Part shown: positions 59,615 through 64,000 of the stretch, piece by piece
Layout of the letters: each line of letters starts with the position of its first letter
Numbering within the stretch: position 1 is the first letter of the stretch
Assembly: GCF_019976755.1 (NCBI RefSeq)
Contig: NZ_AP023441.1
Location: 3,035,501 to 3,099,500, forward strand
Source of the DNA: Nostoc sp. MS1
GTDB lineage: Bacteria > Cyanobacteriota > Cyanobacteriia > Cyanobacteriales > Nostocaceae
Length of the DNA: 64,000 nt
Direction: 5' to 3'
Position numbers and translations under genes: made by a program
Notes under the pieces: generated by a model
The model's input: the letters and a program-made list of their open reading frames with translations, nothing else
Database searches by the model: none
Told to the model about the DNA's origin: nothing

Positions 59615-59640
59615 GTAGGGTGGGCAATGCCCACCTTACG
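59615..59640. repeat. Dispersed palindrome GTAGGGTGGGCA-TGCCCACC
   Basis: Second copy of the element at 11028-11049, located directly after the stop of the membrane protein gene and between convergent genes. The 8-bp arms are perfect, and flanking GTAGG/CTTAC extend them with one mismatch. Confidence 0.65.
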
Positions 59641-59685
59641 TATTAAAAACTAACTATAAATCTGTAGCATTCATCAAATAAGAAA

Positions 59686-60561
59686 TCAACTGCTAACCAA
59701 AAATTCATAAATAGCCTGATAAGTCTCCTCTGGTGCTTCTTCGGGTAGAAAATGACCACAAGCTAGAGACTGACCGCTTACATTAATTGCACGTTCTCGC
59801 CAAATTGCCAAAACATTATATTTACGGCCAATGATTCCTTTCTCACCCCACAGCACCAGCACTGGACAGGAAATTTTTTGTTTTATATCGAGTTCATCAT
59901 GCTCTAAATCAATTGTCGCCGCAGCACGATAATCTTCACAGGTGGCGTGAATAACAGCAGGTTGAGAAAAGCAACGTATATACTCGGCTAAAGCTTGAGG
60001 ATGAAATGCTGAAAAATCTTTACCCCACTTTTCTAAACACTGGCGTAAGTAATATTCGGGGTTAGCACTGATGAGGGTTTCGGGTAAATTATTGCCTTGA
60101 ATTAAGAAAAACCAATGATAATAAGCTGTGGCAAATTCTTTATCAGTAGTTTTATACATTTGATATGTGGGTGCAATATCTAGTAGGGCGAGTTTTGTAA
60201 CGCGGTGGGGATGGTCTAAAGCTAGACGATGGGCTACTCGCGCTCCTCGGTCATGTCCAACAACGTAAAATTGCTCATACCCTAACTCAGACATGACCTC
60301 TACTTGATCTTGCGCCATGACCCGTTTTGAATAACTGATGTGGTTAGGAAGACTCTCAGGCTGGGAACTGTCGCCGTATCCTCTTAAGTCTGTGGCAATT
60401 ACAGTGAAATTTTCCGCCAGACGAGGGGCTATTTTATGCCACATCACATGAGTTTGGGGATAGCCATGTAACAAAAGTAGCGCCGGGCCATGACCAGCTT
60501 TGACTAAATTGATTTGAGCTTGTGTTGTCTTAACTGTAGTTTGTTCAAAGTTTGTGAACAT
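59686..60561 (-). CDS. Alpha/beta hydrolase, haloacetate-dehalogenase-like
   Basis: A 291-residue hydrolase. LLLLHGYPQTHVMWHKIAP holds the oxyanion region and ATDLRGYGDSSQP follows. The nucleophile is aspartate in VVGHDRGARVAHRLALDHP, with a late CGHFLPEEAPEETYQAI for the catalytic histidine. Aspartate instead of serine at the nucleophile elbow and the DLRGYGDS block are typical of fluoroacetate/haloacetate dehalogenases and epoxide hydrolases. The natural substrate is unknown. It precedes the truncated SDR gene's end by 18 bases on the same strand. Confidence 0.85.
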   Translation of the reverse strand: MFTNFEQTTVKTTQAQINLVKAGHGPALLLLHGYPQTHVMWHKIAPRLAENFTVIATDLRGYGDSSQPESLPNHISYSKRVMAQDQVEVMSELGYEQFYVVGHDRGARVAHRLALDHPHRVTKLALLDIAPTYQMYKTTDKEFATAYYHWFFLIQGNNLPETLISANPEYYLRQCLEKWGKDFSAFHPQALAEYIRCFSQPAVIHATCEDYRAAATIDLEHDELDIKQKISCPVLVLWGEKGIIGRKYNVLAIWRERAINVSGQSLACGHFLPEEAPEETYQAIYEFLVSS

Positions 60562-60579
60562 AATAACTCACGCTCTTTG

Positions 60580-60837
60580 TTAATCCAAACTAAACTCAAC
60601 AAAATCTCTTGGCGTGAATAACATATTTTTATCTACGGCCGAGAGGATTTTATTATTAGTGCGATCGCAAGCATCGCCTAAGACCACCTGAACGCCTACG
60701 GCTTCTAGTTCAGCACGAGATTTTTCACTTCTTAGGAGTGCTGTAACTTGGAGATTTTGTTTGGTGAGATAGTTGGCAATTTCTCTACCAACACCGCGAC
60801 TAGCACCAACTAAAAAAATATTGGCTGTGTTTGCCAT
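60580..60837 (-). pseudogene. NAD(P)-binding SDR gene with large internal deletion at a HIP1 site
   Basis: An 85-codon ORF. The first ~58 residues (MANTANIFLVGASRGVGREIANYLTKQNLQVTALLRSE...VVLGDA) are the N-terminal Rossmann part of an NmrA-like SDR. The last ~27 (DRTNNKILSAVDKNMLFTPRDFVEFSLD) look like that family's C-terminus. About 130-160 middle residues are missing. The junction codons CDR lie exactly on a HIP1 octamer (60661-60668). The frame is kept, but substrate-binding and catalytic parts are gone, so it is probably non-functional. Confidence 0.65.
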
Positions 60838-61028
60838 AGAATTTTCATCACTTACGCTCAAAGGATTCTATCAAAGGATTGCGATCGCGCGTAATCACTC
60901 CACCTTGATAGCGTACATCAGCCTCAATGCTGCATAGTTTATCGAAGTAATTATACTTAGCCCGAATGTAGGAGAGATTTTTTTCAGTAATTATGCGACT
61001 CTAATAAGTAATTCATCTTAGGTGAGTT

Positions 61029-61412
61029 ATGGGTAAGCGATCGCGACAATATTTAGAACCATCTCAAGATATTAAAGTAACCGCCACTACAAAAATTTGG
61101 GGGTTGACGGTTATTATGCTTGCTATTTGTATACCTCTGTCGAAGGTAACTAGAAGCGGCCCTATTATTCCTTTAGCGGCTCTATTAGGGGCAACAGCTA
61201 GTACTTTGGCTATATGGCGCTCTGATGAGAAGAAATTAAAGCCTCCGTATTTATCCGGTCAAGAAACAAAATTATTAGAACAAAGAATTGCTAATTTAGA
61301 AACTATAGTTAGTAGGGATGACTTTTATTTACATCAAAAAATTCAACGCTTAGAATCTGATGTGACTGCTGATGTACGCAATCAAGTTACTACACCAGAG
61401 AACAAAGCTTAA
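61029..61412 (+). CDS. Small membrane protein with coiled-coil tail, unknown function
   Basis: A 127-residue protein. Two hydrophobic helices (WGLTVIMLAICIPLS and PIIPLAALLGATASTLAIW, about 24-64) are followed by a charged segment with heptad spacing (LLEQRIANLETIVSRDDFYLHQKIQRLESDV). It is probably a membrane-anchored coiled coil. I do not recognise a family. It is flanked by spacers on both sides. Confidence 0.7.
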   Translation: MGKRSRQYLEPSQDIKVTATTKIWGLTVIMLAICIPLSKVTRSGPIIPLAALLGATASTLAIWRSDEKKLKPPYLSGQETKLLEQRIANLETIVSRDDFYLHQKIQRLESDVTADVRNQVTTPENKA

Positions 61413-61812
61413 CATTAACCATATATCATTAATTACAAACCGCAAGTATTACCTTGATTGGCTACGAACTAAGCTTAACCTAAGCCCATTTTTCCTGAGT
61501 TATATGTATATTAAAACCCGGTTAAATCATATTCTTCTTTAGAAAGATAACTGTTCTAGACCAACAGTATCGCTTGGTTAAGATTAGTTAGAATTGGTGG
61601 ACTTCAGAGAAATTCTTCCTATCTCAGTCACATCAAGCAATCAAGGCTACAAATCCTCTTGATTTGGAAACTCTCTGCGAATTTTGCCTGTGATTGTGTT
61701 CTATTAGACTGCGAGGATTACGGAATTTTTAATTAACTAGAAGTTATAAACTTGATTAATTGCATTGGTATCACTTACCTTAAGTATGCAAAATTGTGCC
61801 ACAGGATTGCAG
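61413..61812. other. Spacer upstream of the seven-bladed WD40 gene
   Basis: About 400 bases, AT-rich, with no ORF or repeat of note. AGGATTGCAG just before the ATG at 61813 provides a plausible ribosome site. Confidence 0.4.
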
Positions 61813-63582
61813 ATGGATTGGATTAGCTTACTCAAAGCTCAACAAGCTGACTTCCTTCTCCGTGTGAAAAAACCCAAGACTTACGATTTGTCTTTATTGG
61901 AAAGTCAAGTAAAAGGGTGTCACAGTGAAATTATGGCATTTTGGGGGGAGCCATTTGCCAAAATTCTTGAAGTTTCTCGCCGTCAAGCCGAAATCCTGGC
62001 GAAAAATCCGCCTCCCATCCCGCCTGAATATCCTGAACCGCCTGACTGGACAATTCCTTTCCCTATCTACTTCCAGCAGCAAGCAGAAGATTATTTCTTG
62101 CGAGAACAAATTGTCGATCGCATCATTACAGAACGTTTGGGTAAGTTACTCAAAAAGTTACCCCAAGATACCGTGAAAAACATGGTATTAGATGATGAAG
62201 GCAATTTGCGGGGTGAAAGCAAGTTTACTTATTTGTTGGCGGATAACCCAAAAGTCACGGTGCAAGTTTATGTAGCAGATGGGGAAAGTTTTAACGGTAT
62301 TAAGAAAGATAAAATTAAGTGGTCAGTTACTCAAGAAGATTTAAAAAGTCACCAAGTATTAATCTTTTTGTGTTTGTTTTATCCATCCACAGGTAAACTT
62401 GGTTATGAAAAACAAGCTGTGATTGCTGGCTTCTTACCCACTAATGAAATAGCTTTAACTGAACCAAAACTATATTTTACTCCCAGCCATTTATTATATG
62501 CAGGCGGATTAAGTTGGTATTTGGAATCACTAACTGCTAAAAGACAAGCAAAACTTGATTGTCTGCCAGTAGTTATTGAAAGGACAATCCCGGAAACTAT
62601 TCAAACTGTACCTTCAGAACATCCCCGTAAAGAAATTATCGGTGATTGGGAATGTTGGCAAACATTAAGAGGACACACTAGAGGAATTAATTGTTTAGCT
62701 TTTAGTTCTAGGTGTGAAAATGGTTTGCCAATATTAGCTAGTGGCAGTCGGGGAGAGACAAAGTTATGGGATTTAAGTCAAGGTGAATTAATTGATACTT
62801 TGTCAGAATATCCTTGGAATGTCTCTGGGATGGTAGATGAAATAAATTCACTAGCTTTTAGTGCTGATGGGCAAATGCTCTTAAGTGGCGGTGCAGACTC
62901 AACTATTAAAATTTGGCATACAGGCGCACTAGATTTAATTGATATTCTGCATAAGCATAATGGTGTTGTACGGTGTGTAGCTTTCACTCCCGACGGACAA
63001 ATGCTAGCAACTGGTGGCGATGATAGAAGAATTTTATTTTGGGATTTAATGCACCGTCAGGTTAAAGCTATTTTGTCTCTAGATGATACAGCTGCCCATT
63101 CGCTCTTTTTGAGCAGAGATGGACAAACTTTAGTTACAGGTAGTTATCGCAAAATTAAAGTTTGGCAGACTACTGATTTCTGGGTAGGGAAAAATCTCAA
63201 AGATGCACAACCATCACATATTCTTACAGGTCATGCTCATATTGTGCGTTCTCTAGTGATGAGTAAAGATGGACAACTACTGATTAGTGGTAGTTGGGAT
63301 CAGACGATTAAAATTTGGCACTTGGCGACGGGAAAATTAATTCGCACCCTTAAGGGGCATACAGATAAAGTATATGCGATCGCCCTCAGTCCTGATGAAC
63401 AAATTATCGCCAGTGGTAGCGCTGATCAAACTATCAAATTGTGGCATCTGGAAACAGGGGAATTATTAGCTACCTTTACAGGACATACTGATATTGTCAC
63501 AGCACTCACTTTTACCACTTCTGGGGAAATGCTAGTCAGTGGCAGTTTGGATAAGACAATTAAAATTTGGCAGAGGAGTTAA
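61813..63582 (+). CDS. WD40 protein with an unrecognised N-terminal domain
   Basis: A 589-residue protein. Residues 1-275 form a domain I do not recognise, starting MDWISLLKAQQADFLLRVKKP and including EQIVDRIITERLGKLLKKLPQDTVKNMVLDDEGN and ALTEPKLYFTPSHLLYAGGLSWYLESLTAKRQ. About seven WD40 blades follow (GHTRGINCLAFS through SGSLDKTIKIW), enough for a closed propeller. Unlike the AAA/WD40 gene, its blades have diverged from one another. The ATG at 61813 has a good ribosome site; earlier starts (61765, 61786) add unrelated residues. Confidence 0.8.
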   Translation: MDWISLLKAQQADFLLRVKKPKTYDLSLLESQVKGCHSEIMAFWGEPFAKILEVSRRQAEILAKNPPPIPPEYPEPPDWTIPFPIYFQQQAEDYFLREQIVDRIITERLGKLLKKLPQDTVKNMVLDDEGNLRGESKFTYLLADNPKVTVQVYVADGESFNGIKKDKIKWSVTQEDLKSHQVLIFLCLFYPSTGKLGYEKQAVIAGFLPTNEIALTEPKLYFTPSHLLYAGGLSWYLESLTAKRQAKLDCLPVVIERTIPETIQTVPSEHPRKEIIGDWECWQTLRGHTRGINCLAFSSRCENGLPILASGSRGETKLWDLSQGELIDTLSEYPWNVSGMVDEINSLAFSADGQMLLSGGADSTIKIWHTGALDLIDILHKHNGVVRCVAFTPDGQMLATGGDDRRILFWDLMHRQVKAILSLDDTAAHSLFLSRDGQTLVTGSYRKIKVWQTTDFWVGKNLKDAQPSHILTGHAHIVRSLVMSKDGQLLISGSWDQTIKIWHLATGKLIRTLKGHTDKVYAIALSPDEQIIASGSADQTIKLWHLETGELLATFTGHTDIVTALTFTTSGEMLVSGSLDKTIKIWQRS

Positions 63583-63861
63583 TAGTTAGTCATTAGTCAT
63601 TAGTCCATAGTCCATAGTCCATAGTCAACAGTTAATAGTAACTAATTATTCTCTCCTCTCCTCCCTCTCCCCCAACCCCTAATACAAACACTATGTTTAC
63701 GCTTAAGCAAAAGTTGATATAGTTAAGACCAGCACAATTTATGCTCTAATACTTAAGGCGCAATGGGCTATGCTCCTGTGTTAGCTTTTGTTTTGAAGTG
63801 GAATTGTGCAACGAAAAATGAACAGCATTGTGATATTGAAGCTGAAGGAGTGGGCAAAATA
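63583..63861. repeat. Heptamer repeats and spacer before the last gene
   Basis: TAGTCATTAGTCATTAGTCC and CATAGTCCATAGTCCATAGT units at 63584-63640 are followed by CTCTCCTCTCCTCCC (about 63650). A 14-codon ORF (63818-63862) ends in TAATG, overlapping the next start. Confidence 0.6.
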
Positions 63862-64000
63862 ATGCCAAATAATGACACCAAGCCTTCTTTGCAGCTGCAA
63901 GTTAAAACAATGATTCATTCCGGGGTTCAAACCGCTCGCAAGTTGCCTTTGCGCCTGATTTTAATAATTCCGTTTGTGCTGCAAACTTTCACCGCAGTCA
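63862..64000 (+). CDS. N-terminus of a membrane (probably sensor) protein, partial
   Basis: Forty-six codons from ATG 63862 to the window edge. MPNNDTKPSLQLQVKTMIHSG is followed by RKLPLRLILIIPFVLQTFTAV, the first membrane helix. The short cytoplasmic head plus PLRLILIIPFVLQ is typical of cyanobacterial sensor kinases or cyclases with an extracellular domain, but the decisive domains are outside the window. An AAGGAG ribosome-like site lies 11 bases upstream. Confidence 0.55.
   Translation, partial: MPNNDTKPSLQLQVKTMIHSGVQTARKLPLRLILIIPFVLQTFTAV

Overview
The window reads as chromosomal DNA of a filamentous, probably heterocyst-forming cyanobacterium of the Nostoc/Anabaena type. The sequence evidence is: abundant HIP1 octamers (GCGATCGC), many short heptamer-type repeats between genes (TAGTCAT, GGGAGAT and CAATTGT families), an orange carotenoid protein next to its fluorescence recovery protein, a NifV homocitrate synthase, a LabA-type NYN protein, Ycf35, and the guaB-Yfr1-trxA arrangement. 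I see no phage, plasmid, complete insertion sequence, CRISPR array, rRNA or tRNA. Most genes are core metabolism, with small accessory patches between them.

Layout. 1-2.9 kb: the end of pyrE, an HNH protein and a sulfonate-use pair (ssuD-ssuE). 2.9-11 kb: msrB, a B12-binding radical SAM protein, a RelE/ParE toxin-antitoxin pair, an NAD-dependent epimerase, hemE, a membrane protein and oligopeptidase B. 11-14.3 kb: a metal-type solute-binding lipoprotein with altered ligand positions, then ocp and frp (photoprotection). 14.6-20.4 kb: a WD40 protein and a COG0523 GTPase with a Zur-box-like site, a PsiE-like protein, nifV and an ATPase. 20.5-30 kb: a P-type cation ATPase behind a perfect inverted repeat, rubrerythrin, the fatty acid/phospholipid cluster plsX-fabH-fabD-plsC, and pepA. 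30-38.3 kb: a Uma2 protein, an EcsC-like protein, an alpha/beta hydrolase with a nearby acyltransferase, metG, labA-like and lptC-like genes, plus a MITE-like element.

38.3-43.1 kb is the most accessory-looking part. It holds a 21-bp tandem repeat array, an AAA-type ATPase with a membrane segment, coiled coil and WD40 blades, a truncated gene remnant, and a CHAT (caspase-like) protease fused to the same kind of ATPase. This pair is my best candidate for an undescribed signalling or cell-death module.

43.3-64 kb: dacB-like, LOG-family, trxA, the Yfr1 small RNA, a guaB-like gene, a secreted duplicated-domain protein, mutS2, the DUF3038-DUF4335 pair, a YiaA-like protein, the DUF2997-ycf35-ferredoxin operon, a large polytopic membrane protein, a haloacetate-dehalogenase-like hydrolase, an SDR gene with an internal deletion at a HIP1 site, and a seven-bladed WD40 protein. 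The window ends inside a membrane protein gene.

Repeat invasion is a theme. The same purine-rich short repeats that fill the spacers also read in frame inside two coding regions (the AAA/WD40 gene and mutS2). All assignments come from motif recognition by eye, with no database search.
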